From: Gymnothorax reevesii
Taxonomy: Eukaryota; Chordata; Actinopteri; Anguilliformes; Muraenidae
DNA length: 64,000 bases
Direction of reading: 5' to 3'
Assembly (NCBI GenBank): GCA_029721435.1
Contig: CM056576.1
Span: forward strand, 111,952,666-112,016,665
Below the pieces are notes generated by a model, which was given only the letters and a program-made list of their open reading frames with translations, had not been told where the DNA came from and made no database searches. Positions 30,890 to 44,352 of the stretch are shown here, piece after piece (within the stretch, counting starts at the first letter, position 1; every line of letters starts with the position of its first letter). Both the position numbers and the translations under genes were made by a program.

Positions 30890-32530
30890 TCAACCAACCA
30901 ACCACAGTTGCCAGCGTGCCCTGTAAAGTGCTGTTCTGGGATCAACAAAATAAGGCTTGTCCAGGAGTAACATTGTCCAGCAAAGAGCAGCAGCTCTTAT
31001 GCTGTACTTACAAATGTCATGCATTGTATTTGTCTAAAATTCAGTCTCCAGTGTTAGCAAGCTCTTAATGCAGATGACCTGCAGAGACTTTTAGTTTTTG
31101 GCTGGTAAATTTCAACTAATTTTCACATTACTTTCTCTCATACATTGCTCACCTGGGGGATTTCTTTCTGGTTCAAATGGCTTTCCGACAGTCCTGCAAG
31201 CCACATGCCATGCAAAGCTGCAAAGCCTTCATGGTTTCATGACATCATCATTGCTCAGCATCCATTCATTAATGGACGGTGATTTTATTCCTGGACAAAT
31301 ATTACTTTGTCGATCGCAGAACAACACTTGGTCGGCGATATCAGATTGTGCTAAAGGAGATGGCAGATGCACGATTGTACACGTGCGTGTACACAAGTCT
31401 TTTCTTTTAAAGCTGTACGATGACAATTTTTCAGCATGTTGTGATGGGGTGGGGATAGAGTTTCGACATTCGACAATGAGGTGGGGGCAGTGTTAGGGTG
31501 TGAGAGAATGGGGTATGGGATGGTGTTTGAGCACATGGGGATGGAGTGGGGTTGGTACAAGGGATGGCTGGGAATGCAGATTTCTATTCTCAACTATATT
31601 AGCTACCAAGTCTTGAAACATGACTGACCAAATTAAGTGAGCTATTTCTGAGGGCTTTCATATTTTTAAATAGAGTAATATAAGAGTTTTAGGTTCAGGG
31701 GGCATTTTTCCTGGGCTTCTGATAGATTTCTTCAGCCTTTATTACACTGAGCATACAGTCTTAAACTATTGGAGCTTCATTGAGTTTGGCATTTTACGCG
31801 AAAATGGGCACAGCAATTTTATAACAAAATCTAGCCATAATGTTTGACACCCACACTGAAATGTGGCAGTCAGAGGAAACAGAACTGTTTGTTCAGCGGT
31901 ATACTTTAATTTGCGTTGGGTTTCACTCACAACCATTTTTTATTTCATTGTATATTTTCTCTGCCTCGCAGGCACTTCTTCACTATTTGCATTTTGATGG
32001 CTGCCATTATTAATGAGGAGAGAGACTCAAAGTACATAGCTGGCTGCGCGGATTAATGTGTGCTCAAATTCTTAGGGGAATAAAGTGGATGCTTGATGTT
32101 CATTACTGTAGATGCGTGACATTTGCAGTGCTGGAACCACCGCGTCTAATAATTTAGAATAATAAACATTTAAGAGCGGCAGGCATACACCTGAGGTCTG
32201 TCAACCACACTGGCTGCTGATACCCTCATTTTACGAGGAGAATAAAGTGTAAAATTAATGTGCCTTTGTTTTCAAGAGATGGCCAAGGCTGGAGAGTCAG
32301 AAGCTTGCCCATGAATAAAGGGATGATGGGGTCTGTCTGTTATAAACACATCAGTTTGTGTGAAGCGCTCCATCTGCTTTCTTTTCCCACCAGGCTCATT
32401 CTCTCCTTATACTTTGGCGTGTTGCAGACTGGGTACAGCTATTGCAAAGCAAAATTTGCATCACATTGATTGTTTCTTCCACCAACAGTGTAACATAAGA
32501 CAAGGGTCATTTCCTTTGAAATCAAATTTC
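30890..32530. other. No recognisable gene
   Basis: Short open frames only (for example 132 aa at 31,098-31,496 plus, with no known motif). The part around 31,950-32,280 has TAAT-rich, low-repeat sequence that could be conserved noncoding DNA, but that cannot be judged from one genome. Confidence 0.45.
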
Positions 32531-32536
32531 AGAATT

Positions 32537-33123
32537 TCCCCAGGTGACCCCCTCAGAATCATCTGAAAAGTTTTTTTTTCGATAAAATGCCTTTTTGAAA
32601 GACAATATATAGAACTGTTCTGAGACCTGATACACAGTCACATTTTGAATCCCCTCCATAGTAATGCCTGAATTAAAACATGCATAAAAATCCAGTCTTA
32701 AAATTTTTCATGCTGTAATGAGTTTTTGAAAACAAAAGTATTCGAAAAACTATTTTAAAATGCAATGGGCTTTTTTTGGGGGGGGCAATTTTTGCCAAAA
32801 AAACATTTTTAGGAAGCCATAAGTAAAAAACAAAGCACTACTCATTGAATTTAATGCTAAAATATGAAAATATGGCAAGAACTTAATTCACTTTGGCAGT
32901 TTGTAACTCCTAGACTGGTTTATTGCTGATTCAGAGGCTCTTAAACTTGGCAAAAACGCAAATTTGCTCTTGCAACTGCTAGAGTGGGCACAGAAATCCA
33001 ATTTTAGAAGTCCCAAACCTACAAAAATAATTGGAATTGAAAGCTAAAATTCAGATTTTTTTTATAATTCTCATGTAGGCAAACATATTTTTTTTGACTG
33101 ATTCAGACAGGGTCACCTGGGGA
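32537..33123. mobile_element. Non-autonomous inverted-repeat element (TCCCCAGGTGACC ends)
   Basis: The left end TCCCCAGGTGACCCCCTCAG is mirrored by GACAGGGTCACCTGGGGA at the right. The inverted similarity continues about 35 bp (GAATCA, poly-A/T). No target duplication longer than one base is obvious. The 587-bp interior is AT-rich and non-coding. Confidence 0.6.
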
Positions 33124-36100
33124 CCTCTAGATGAGCTGACATAGAATGGCCCAAAAGATATTATTTAGTCAGACATTTCTGAAGCATGAGTGAGCAATTG
33201 CCACATCAGGAAGATTATCGACTTTCGTATGGTATTGGACAAGCCTTCTCACTCTCTTGGATGGTACACGAAACATCACTTATAATGCCTGCAATGGTTA
33301 ATGCACAGAAAAACCCTCTACGCTTGTTGATGTCTTCCCAGAATCTACATTATGACATCACACCAACCAAAACCAATGATAAGGGACAGGCTATTTACCA
33401 TAACTGAAAAAAGTGTTTTCTTTAATATATGTGACCCTGAGAGAGCAACCCATTTTTTGCTGATTGAGTCAGGTGTGGGCCTCAGTGAGTGGCTGGGGAC
33501 GCAGTTGGATGCAGTCAGACTCTTGCGCATGCTGAGTGATTAACTAATCCTTGAGGCTGACAGCTCTCCAAGTCTCTGCGGATGGAGGAGTTAGACTAAT
33601 GCACATTTCTGTTTAACAAGGTTGGCGAGAGATGGGAGGAGGGTAGAGCTTACAGCTTGGATTTCCACAAAACTGAGAAGAATAATCTCTGTGACTCCCA
33701 CCATGAGCTGGGAATATAAAAAGAATGGAGAAACAGAATTTGGATTCATTATTAGACACTTATTTAAATACATTCTGATCTTTCCTATTTGCTGTGACAT
33801 TGTTATCATGATACTGTAGGCTGGGCCTGAGTGTCAGAGAACATTTTAGTGAGAAAGTCACTCGTTCCTCGAAAGCCACTATGAAAAGTCTAAACATTTT
33901 TAGGAATATCAAACTTAAAACATAACCTGATCTGCGCCCAACTAGTCACATTCAAAGAAACAGCTTCTATGTAGTACAAATATAGCAACTAAAATATTAC
34001 ATTGGAGTAACATTACTTAATTCCTTGGTTTATAATTGAACCCTGATGAATCATATGACTCTTATTGATGTTCTGGTGATTCTGCTAGCAAACCAAAAAA
34101 AAAGCATTTGGATGGAAATTGAATTATACTCGAGAAGAATTTGGTTCAATCATTAGCAAAATTACTTAAATTGTCTTTGAAGGATATTTCCAAGACTGTT
34201 GTGTGGCACAGCTCACGGTTATATATTTAAAAATTCTAAATTCACGTCTCGTAGTAGATATTTGAGAACTGCTTGATTTTTGTTTTAAGGGAGATGATTC
34301 TCTTGCTATTGGAGACCAAAGTTAATTATTTACTACTGGTGCAGAAGTACTTGCCTGCATATTTCTGTCACCAATAAATTATGGCTCACAGTTGTCAAAA
34401 GAAATCCACTGAAGGCTCATAATCAATGAAAATGAGTAAAAAATTATCTCAGCTGAGCATAACCTAGCGTGCATAATAGATCAATATTACTGTAAACAGC
34501 ATGCTTGCCGAATTGCTTTCTTTACGGTGCTTCTATTAAAAAGCAATAATTTAATTGGTTTCTGAGGATATTGGACGACAGATGTATTTCAAATCATCCT
34601 TTCATAAGAATAAACCTGTGAAAAGAGTTGTGCAGTCTTTCATAAAAACACACAACAAACGCACGCGAACGCGAATCCATACCCACATGCACGCACGCAC
34701 GCACACACACACCATCGTATTGAACCATACCTTTACACATTTTCATTTGCTAATAGAGAGGGAGAAGGAGACGAAGAGATAGAGAAAGAGGGAGTGAGAT
34801 TGATCCAGCCGGAATCTTAGTCTATTGCCAACCGACACATTGTTCATCACCACCGATTCTGTGGGACATGAAGTCTTATTACAGCTGAGAGAGGACAGCC
34901 AATTAGAGGAAAGCAAATGTCAACAGCAGAAAAATATAACAAATCAAATGTTAATGCTACTAAGGAAAGAAAGAAACTAAAGTCAGAGTTTTTTATAGCC
35001 ACTTGCTTGATTAAAAATTATATAGACATATTTGAGTAGATACTTTTTCATCTGCAAGTAAGACGCATTTATTTAAAGACCACCAGAAAAGTTCTTCAAA
35101 CACGGTGGTGGAAAAGGAACGGAGGAAAATTGGCAGAGATGCAATTGTAACAATTTACCGCAATTACAGAGCACAGGACGTCGTACCTGTAGTCAAAATA
35201 TTTGAAAATAGACATGTGAAACGTTTCTTTTCTCGTCTCTAATATTTTTTAGTTTCGCATTTTCCAATTTTTTTTCCCAACCTAAGTGCATATGACACTA
35301 TTAATATGTGTTGAAATGTCACTGAAGTCATGGATAAGAGTGAGAGCCCTTTCTTGTTGCACAGGAACCATTCCAGGCAGAGTGAGTATATATTGTATGG
35401 TGAATATACAGATACATTACTTAAAGTTAGTGTGGCTGATGTACTCATAATTTATGGGGGCATGCTGTAGGTTGTACAGTAATTGCAGTAATTGTGTGGC
35501 CCACAGTTCTGCTTGCTCGTGATGAAGTTTTCAGATCAGGCCACCATGCACATTAATGAAGCAACTTGTGTAGTAAATGAGTTAAAATACATGCTTCTGT
35601 TGCTCAATGCGACTATGCAAAATTTGCAACATGCGCCACGGTAGGTTGTGACCAAGTCTCCCCTGCCTTTTCTGTTTACTTTCTTATCCATCGCACCCAA
35701 GTATAACACTTGCACCAAATTGAAAGAGACATGATGGATTTTGTTTAATGGATTTCAGCACATCAAGCGCACAGATATCAAGAAAGGGACGCAAGGCTTG
35801 ACATGACACATCCAATTATTTCTGCGGAATGGGAAGAAATTTGCTGCATATCTGTCAAGCAATGGACCAACCCAGGCCTGCACTTTAAAGAGCGCTCTCT
35901 TTTTCTCAAAGGAAGCCTTAAATTAATGATTATAATCTTGACATTGGTACAAGTTCCAATAGGCAGACAATCAATGTGCTCGCTTTGCATTCTGGTCTCC
36001 ATTCAGGCAAGGTACAGTATCTGGCCTAAGAGCCTGTATGCAGTGTCACAGAGAACCACCTCTGGCTGTTTATTACTTTAATTGTTCAAAAATGCATAAC

Positions 36101-38340
36101 GCAGTGCAGCACAAAGATGGATATATGGAATTAAGTAGATGAATCTGAATGCTTTGAAATACAGACACAGTCTCTCTTTTTCTCTGCCTGGGGTCCTGGC
36201 TGCCTTTCTTTGCATTCAGCACAAAAGCGCAGTTTGCATAAATAGTTTACACGGGTTTCAGTAGAGCCCCCGTGCCTGTAAATCTCTTAACACCAGAATC
36301 CAACACAATACAAGGGGATCTGATGCAAAAGCTCAAAGCCACATCCTATGCCCGCTGGCTTTTCCTGACTGTTTCCTCTCAGCGTCTCCGCACTTCACAA
36401 ATAATGGCTCGCTAATCGGAAGCGAGGGAGTACTTTGTGACTGATCTTCAGAGAGGTGGAGTGCGCTTGAAAAGCTATCGTCATTAGAGGAGCTGCGTTG
36501 GTGTGAAACAGCTACCGATCCTCAGGGGGGCTGAGAGGCTGAGCCAATATAAATAAGCTCATCCCTGCTGTCTTCCCCTTATCATCAGTCCCAGTTTATT
36601 TGCTCCCATATATTTTGCCCCTTCAAAAGTTATACACATGCATTGCTCTGCCCAGTGACTGTTATTAAAATATGTGGAATGTCCCTCGGAATTTGTTGTA
36701 CTGGATGCAAACATTCAATGCATTAAATGAACCCTAACAAAACCTGAAGCTTTCGAACTGTGAAAGTTTTATCGCATTGCTTGAGTTCAAATCTGGGCTT
36801 GAAAACTTCATACTTTTGAATTTATATATATAAAAGTTCATGGTTCAAAACTATATAAAAGAAGCTCTTATTATAGAATACACTTTCTCTCTGTCTGTCT
36901 GGAATGAAGAAGTTCAATGTATCGCCCTCACTGAACTGAGATGAACCAATAAATCTCAATACAAAAGGATTTAATACATTTTTTTATATCTGATTCCAAT
37001 ATCAGTCCTCAGACTTTCGATATTAAATTTATTGAACGATGATCTTTGCTGCTATAACTGCTGGAAAATTCCGCCTTGGGGAAGTGAAGCATACCCCACA
37101 GCTTTATTAGCCCTAGGAGTGCCAGTGAAAGAAGATGATGCTCATTTTGGTCGTACCGTTGCAGCGCACTTCTCCCTTCTATTAAAACAAGTTCATTTTT
37201 GTCTGAAGTCCGTCTGAGTGGAAGTGAGTGCTGAGAAAAGTTCTGAAAAAATATAGAGTGGGTGGTAAAATCAGCAGAAAAGACAGAATACAAACCGGTT
37301 TTTTGGGTTTTTTTAAGCTTTTAAGCTCTGTTTTTCTCCAGAATGGTTCAGATTTTGATTGATTAAATTTTTGCGGTAATTTTGAGAGCTGTTGTGCTGT
37401 GATTGCAAACATTTTTGGTGTTTTTCAAATGGTTATATAATTTTTAAAATTCTGTGGTTTCCCTTCTCACCCAAAATAATTTCCTGATTATTGTGAGTAA
37501 CGCACCTGTACTTCAGGCACAAATTATTGAGCCTCTTTCAAACTCTGTTGCCATTTTCATGTGGCTTTGGAGACTTGGTCAGGAAATTACTGCTGTTATA
37601 ATTATTTTACGCAAAAATATCTGGCTGATTTTAATTCAAATAACTGACCTGCACTGATACTTCCTAATTCTGGTTTAGTTTTCAAAGTGAAAGGTTCTGG
37701 GGTGCTCCTGATATTTTGTCCTGCCCTTTAATATGTAATAATTTAGTATCCCAATACTATGAATATACAGAAAATTTGCAGTGAGGCACAGCAGTATATC
37801 ATTGCGGCACTGAGGTCACAGGTGCAATATAAGATTTCTGCTCTAGCAACATTAGCGTAGGTAAAACATAATAAGAGTAATTAATCTATTAATGACTCGC
37901 GTTAATTATGTGTATATCCTAATTACTCTCCCACTGGAGTTTCGGTATAACATTTCAGCTCTTTCCTAACCTTTTTTTTTCCGAGACATGAATGTACAAG
38001 TACATCCCTCCATGACCCGTGCTATTTCTATTCAACAGACTAGTTTGTGCAATCTGTGATCTATATGACAATGATGCATGTGGTCTTGACAGGTGTGAAG
38101 GTCACTATCAGTACCCGATGCTATTAGTAATTTCTAGCATGTGTTTTGTTTTGATAAATGGGACCACTTTTCTGTGAGGTGTCTGCAATTGCAGATTTCT
38201 GTGTCCTTGCTGTTAAGCAGGTCATGTCCTAAGAACCCACTTACAAAAACTGTGGCTCTTCACGTACATAAGCCAAAAATCTCAATGGCTTGACAAAGAA
38301 ATTTTTAGTCCATGTTAATGTTCCTTACTTGGCATAGCAT
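33124..38340. other. Low-repeat sequence without recognisable genes
   Basis: About 5.2 kb with no transposase, reverse transcriptase or terminal-repeat signal. A (CA)-type patch lies at about 34,690-34,712. The stretch 36,180-36,640 is less AT-rich, with CAATATAAATAAGC near its end, and could be regulatory. No exon could be supported: open frames are at most about 95 aa and lack recognisable domains. Confidence 0.45.
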
Positions 38341-38344
38341 TTTG

Positions 38345-38551
38345 CTTCAGCACACACATGGACACGCACGCACGCGCACACACACACACACACACACAGG
38401 CATGCGGGCGTGCGCACACAAGCACGCGCAGGCACACACACACAAGCACATCATGAACTCTAGACACAGGCATGCGGGCGTGCGCACACAGGCACGCACA
38501 CGCACGCGCACGCACACACACACACACACACACGCACATCGTGAACTCTAG
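38345..38551. repeat. Duplicated CA/CG-rich block
   Basis: Two tandem units of about 70 and 83 bp (38,399-38,468 and 38,469-38,551) share GGCATGCGGGCGTGCGCACA and end in CACATC(A/G)TGAACTCTAGA. A (CA)n run precedes them and lies within them. The alternating purine-pyrimidine sequence, including GCGTGCGC, is Z-DNA-prone. The open frames here on both strands are artefacts of the repeat. Confidence 0.85.
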
Positions 38552-38752
38552 AATGCCCCCAACAAGTGGAGAGAATACCATGTATAATAGGAAAGATTGC
38601 TTCGGGCCTGTTGCTGAGGCAGAATGTAATACCTATCAACTGGTTCAATTTACGAGAGAAAGGAAATGCCACGGGCAGCACATTTAGTATAATCCATATA
38701 AAAAGATGATGAAAATAAATAATTCACCCATTTTGGCTGTATTGTAGCTTAA

Positions 38753-39238
38753 CCCTTTAACATTCCAGTAAAATTTGCCTAAAATGCCTAATTAAGGCGT
38801 ACCCAAAGTAAATTGAAATTTGTTCTAGAACCGTTTGGAGAGTCTGGATGGTTCTGATCTCTTTTGAAAGTAAACTTTTCCGCCCAGCTGAAAGGATCAC
38901 TGTAAGTGCTACTGTCATTGAGTAATCTAAGTTGGAACGCACTGAAGTAAAAGTTTTATTCTCGCCTGAATTTTTATTATTTTTTTTGCAAACCTGCAGA
39001 TGCCTGCAGATGAGTCTAGCTGGGACTTATCAGCTTAAAAACTCAATGGGACCACATCACGAAGCTGCGACACAGGCGCTGATTAAAGCTGCTGTGATGA
39101 TTATATTTTGAAATGGTTGGCAGCAACTGAATCACAAGAACCTTAGCTTTCTGGAAATATGTGGCATGAGTATCTCACTTTACATACAAGCTGTGTAAAT
39201 GACGAAGTTTGTTTCCCTGACGTCGGAGTGACAAGGGG
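38753..39238. mobile_element. piggyBac-like MITE flanked by TTAA
   Basis: TTAA at 38,749-38,752 and 39,239-39,242 flank a 486-bp element. The left end is CCCTTTAACATTCC, and the right end is the inverse of CCCCTTGTCACTCC. Ends starting CCC and a TTAA duplication fit the piggyBac superfamily. There is no transposase. Similar TTAACCC starts occur at 47,112 and 53,939. Confidence 0.65.
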
Positions 39239-39942
39239 TTAAAATACTAGACAACCAGAATGACAGTGGCTTTAAACTATAGCTTTAAACTATATCCACA
39301 ATAAGTCCATCCAACCTTTGTGATTAAAGTCGCTCTAATTAAGAAATGTATCCCCTAAGGTCACTTTTCACCTTTGTCTCATCCCATCTTTCACTGCAAA
39401 TTTTTTTTTTACCAACTTTGTTTGTGTAAAACTATATGGTCCATTGTCTTTGAATATGGTTGCAATTAACATAAGCTGAATGCGCAAAGACTCCAGGGAT
39501 ATAAATCAACCAAGGATGCACACACAAATGCCTAATAAATTGCGTCTGGTCCCTCTGCTATTAGTTTTATTCTGTTGCTTTCATGATACTTAATTGGGTA
39601 ATAAATTAGTTTAAGTGCACACCTCCGGGCAACATGAATAATAACTGTTAATGTGACTACATTGTGCACTTTTGTGAAATGGGACCAAAAGGGGTGTGAA
39701 TGATTGCAGAGTCCCATAGGACAGTTAGCCTCTGTTTAGGTTTTTGTTTCAAACAACTCTGTGTGGTTCTCTCTAGAGATTACTGTGAAAAGGAGGCATC
39801 AGAAGTGACCCTGGAATTCCTGCATGCGCACCTGCTGATAGTGGTGATGATTAATGTGACTTCAGACATCCAGTTTGCGTTAAAGCTATACACCCCTTCC
39901 ATTTTTCATCCCTCTCACCATTTGTTTATTCCAGCTATTTTC

Positions 39943-40440
39943 TGTCCATGTGGCTGTTGGCTTGTCTGTCATAATGTCTGCTTTGTAACTGTCTATCTGC
40001 CTCTCACAGCTTCTGTCCATCCTAAGATGGGCTGCTTGACAAAATAATGAAATAATTGTCGGGCTAATAGATGAGTACTTGTAAAACACAAAAGAGCAAT
40101 TAATTTTCAGAGTTTTCTGCTTTCTGTAACCAAATATGGATTTTTATTCATTTATTTTTTTTTAGCTTAATACAGAATGTATGGAAAAGCTCACTCCTGC
40201 GCACCCACTAATGGAATTATAAAATAAATAAATATATAAATAAAATCCACATTAGCAGGATATTTCAAAAATCATTTGTTCTATTGTGCATCATTTGTAT
40301 TCATGCATTAGGCTGACAATTATTTTGACAAATTCTCTGTTGTAGGATGGACATTGGTTGTGAGAGACAGATGGACACTTGTGAGGCAGACAAGCTAACT
40401 AGCAGTGTAGACAGAAAATAATTGTCAGGCTTATGAACAA
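39943..40440. repeat. Imperfect long inverted repeat
   Basis: The left arm (about 39,943-40,075) and right arm (about 40,300-40,440) are inverted copies. They share TATTTTCTGT, TAGCTTGTCTG-like text, TCTCACA, TGTCCATCCTA and ATAATTGTC. The roughly 225-bp spacer is AT-rich. It resembles an old fold-back element, and no target duplication is visible. Confidence 0.55.
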
Positions 40441-40449
40441 TAATAAATT

Positions 40450-43420
40450 CATCATTGGAATTTTCTACACTTGGTACCCAAATGGTTTTTTTTTCTTTTA
40501 ATTTCTTTTTTCATGTGTGCTTAACACAGAATTTTGGCAGATTTCTCGCCCACAAACCCTCAAGTGGAATAAGACGGAAAAGATATTTTCAAAGCCTAAT
40601 TCAAACTGTGAAACTTAAAAATTAATAAATTTATGACAAAACTCAACTTTGTATGCGGACAGGGTGTACGTTTCCCATCTGCAAGACAAAGGTTCTGCTT
40701 CATTTTGAGGGAAAAGAAAGGTCAAATGGGAAAAAAACAGTCAAATAAATTGAAATCAAATGAAAGCATCTCAGCAGATAATTATCTGCAATATTAGCAG
40801 TGGCATTGAGCTGCCTCCAAATAATCCACCCCCTCCGTTTCAGTTACAGTTTGACACTGTTTCTGCATCAATAATTCAAACCCTACAAGAGCAAGACCTG
40901 CAGATCACTGTCTTATGCCTCCCTCTGCCATCTACAGAGCAACATCCAGCTATGGAAAAACCCTGCTTGAGTTTTTCAATAACACTAGAGGACATTGTTT
41001 GCGCCTGCATGCATGTGTGCTTGGTTACGTGTGCCCATGAGAGCACATGTACACATATTTGTTTGTCTAGAAACCTGGAAATGTCATTTAGCAACCATTT
41101 TGAAAGATGGTGCTTCCAGAATCGTATTTCATGCAGACATTTACGACTGCTTGATGAATAATTTTAGGCACCCCGTAGTGTTTTGCCTCGAACATTGTTT
41201 GTTTCGGGAATGGCTTGGGTTTCCTTCTTCCTTGCACGTATGGATCAACTGAGAGTTCCGTGCAGATCCTTCAGAGACAGGCACACGGCTATGTATTGTG
41301 AAGTTTTCAATGTCTTTCTTTCATTGTCTCTCACCAGCTGAGGATGCAGTGCAGAAATAACCCGTAAGAGGTGGGGTTATGCTCAAGGACAACATTTTGA
41401 CAGTCGATGTCCAGCCTTTCGGGGCAGAATTTCATGAATATTCATCCCATAGTGTAATGTACCAGAAACACTGAAAGTGGAGGTACGGGAAAAGGATCAC
41501 TGGCTATCCAGTGCTGGCTATCTGGAAATCGTAATGGCCACAAGCAGGTTTCGACATCATATTTCCCACTATACAATGAGGAAAACCTTGTCCATGCTTG
41601 TGTGTGAATTCATTTTTTCTCCTCGATGGGTTGGCCAATAAATCTGACTCTGCACAAGGGCACAGAACAGTGGCATAGGGAAGGACTGGCAAAAAACTGA
41701 TTTTGTAGGCAATTTTATGCTGTCTATGAGTAATTTTAGACACGTCTGCGTGGAAATGTGGCACGTACATCCGCAGAAGTCTGCATGTCATTGCGGCATG
41801 CGTAGCCTCGAGATTGGTCTAGTTTGGTCGGCATATACAACCTTGCCTGCTGCCGTGCTCTTCAAGGGATGTCCTATCAATAATCTGAACCCATTGTATC
41901 ATCGTCATTATTGCTATTATACTGAAGGTAAGTCCAGAATTGTTTAAATATCAGCAGCTTTTGATCACCCAGAACATGTTTTGATCATTATGGAGGGAAG
42001 GAAATTCCTGAATAAAAACTGGAAATTATTCATAACAGTAGAAGCGAGGGACTGTGATATTTGGGCATTTATATGCAGCTCTACTAACTTGAAAATGTGT
42101 TGTATGCCATAACTGAGCAAGTGATAGCACCCTGTGAAAACACTCAGCTATTATTGCGCATAATAGCACATCCCCAGTAAAGGCTCAGCAATTAAGTGAA
42201 ATAATTACGTTTACCCAAACTTTCAATTATTTTGGAAAGCTGATAAAAAAAAAGGGCTTTGCGGACTGTGTTTTTAAAATGAGCTGTCATCACAGTTGTG
42301 ATTTTTTGATGATAGATTTTTATGCATTGATTGTCTTTTTCAAAAATGGACACATGGCTCAGCTTCATTGATTCACATTACAGCTACACCACCTATGTAA
42401 TTAGCAGGGTTATGGAAGATTATTTTCAGTGTTTGTTTGAAAATAACTCCTTTCAGAATACAGAGGACATGTTTTTGGCCAAAATGTATCATAGAAACAG
42501 GGATATTCAGTTTTCTCTTTCATTTAAAACAGTATTTTCACGACTTTGAATATGGAGGCTAATATGCAGGTACCAGTGAGAACAATGCATTTAGCAATTG
42601 ACTCACCAAGATTCCATGCTTGTAGCAAAGGCATTTGAAATTTACTTCCGCATTCACTTACATTGCTCCTATCCAATACTGGGCTCTATATGATTTTTTT
42701 TCCCCCATGAAATGGTCCATTAAATTTTTACTGAAAATAATTTTATTGTTTTCTTTTGTTTCATTTCATTTTATTTTGTTGTGCTGCTCAAAGTTAGGTT
42801 TAAGAACTATAGGTATGCGCTGCGTAATCTGACCCCAGAACTGCTCAGTTTGTTACCTCTGGAACAGACCTGCCCTAGGGGAACTATGGCTGTTGCTGTG
42901 GTTATGATAGAGGTCAAAGGACTTCCTCATCGAGAGACCAGATCTGCTCATGTTTAAAACAATTTAATTACACAAAAACCAGACATGAAATGACTAACAG
43001 AAGCAGACCCTTTCATCGTCAACTGTATAAATATCATGCTATATTGGAAACTTAGAAATTTGAAAAGTATTAATATAGTATTTTATAAAAGTATAAAAGT
43101 AGTTATGCGAGTCTCTAGCTTTTCACCTTCATGTGAAAGGGGAGCTATATTTTAAACACCTCTTCTTCGTCACAGGGGCAGGGAATCTTAGTGAGTCAAT
43201 TTCAAGATGTATTGTTGTCATTGCCAACTATGTATTCAGCCCTATTTTCACAGTTTTGAAGATATTGCTTTAAGTTTGACAACACTTTGAAAATAAGTAT
43301 TTAAATTACCAAGTGGAGGAACTTTGGCCAATATAAATATATTGGGTCGAAGTAATACAGTTATTCAGAGCCACTCTACAGGGAATGTGAGGGCAACAGT
43401 GTTGATGATTCAGAAAACAT
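40450..43420. other. No recognisable feature
   Basis: Low-repeat, AT-rich sequence. The 133-aa frame at 40,760-41,161 and others have no recognisable domain. I see no RNA gene, splice-supported exon or transposon end here. Confidence 0.45.
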
Positions 43421-43433
43421 CTGCCCAACACTA

Positions 43434-43706
43434 ATGAACAGCAGTAGCAAGAGACAGATCAGTGGTTGCAAAGTTTTTGACAGGTGCAGACTGTCAATTC
43501 GTAGGGTAGTTGCTGATCATAACAGAACTGCAGCTCTGAAAATGTCAACACAGTTGAGTCAATTTGGGCCCAAGAGTGGTGCACAGCGAAGACGTGATCG
43601 GGTGTTTCGAATCCCAGCCATGCCATTACTGGCTATGACCAGAGGTCTGCAAGTCTGCACTGGCTCAGCCTCGCCAGGGAAAACGGGGTCAAGCCAGTTA
43701 AAATAA
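43434..43706 (+). pseudogene. Possible Tc1-type transposase N-terminal fragment
   Basis: The frame contains CRLSIRRVVADHNRTAALKM followed by STQLSQFG. This resembles the helix-turn-helix part of fish Tc1 families (xSxRRxxAEHNRTAAxKxxxxLN). Later residues are out of register, and no catalytic domain or terminal repeats follow. The assignment rests on a short motif and could be wrong. Confidence 0.4.
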
Positions 43707-44352
43707 GTTAGTCTCATTGCTCTCTAGTGACCATTCCTGGTTGGCGAGAAGCACGTAGCATTACAAGAAATTGTTGTACACTGACGGCATCATACTTCAA
43801 TAGGATAGCCGGTGTGTAATTGGTGGTACAATTTCATAGTGTAAAAATAGTCACCACATGAGTCAGATGAATCATGTGCAACAACATTTTCCTATAGAAT
43901 TGAAGGGAACAGGACATTGCTGTGGGCAAAACAGCTTGCCTGGGGCTGGGGTGGGGAATCCCTCCCCAAAAAAATAGAATCAATCGATATTTGAACAATT
44001 CTCAACAAAAAAAGTACATGCTTATTTTCACAAAGGTGGTATTTATAGCAGGGCTGCCTTTTGATATCCATTGGTATGGCTGATGCAAAAAAACAGAACC
44101 AAGTGTCCTGTAGTCCCACAGCAAAAGGTAGAGAATTTAGAAGGACTTTGAATTGGCACTTTCAAGGTCAAAGTTCATGGGGTCATCTCTATTGTCAATA
44201 CTTTCAGCAGCAATGGGTAATAATATGAATGTGTGCTCACGTTTCCACGCCATAAATTACAGGGACTTTATAAGGTCATGCTACCATTGTCCAATTGAAA
44301 GACATGTTAGAAATAGTAATTATCAACTTGATGAAGATGACAACAGAAACCA

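Noticed and set aside
31098..31496. 132-aa open frame
   Set aside because: No family resemblance. An overlapping minus-strand frame is equally open.
38312..38687. Several His/Thr- and Cys/Val-rich frames on both strands
   Set aside because: They are artefacts of the CA/TG repeat being open in several frames.
40760..41161. 133-aa open frame on the plus strand
   Set aside because: The composition looks like translated noncoding DNA, with no motif and no splice or promoter support.
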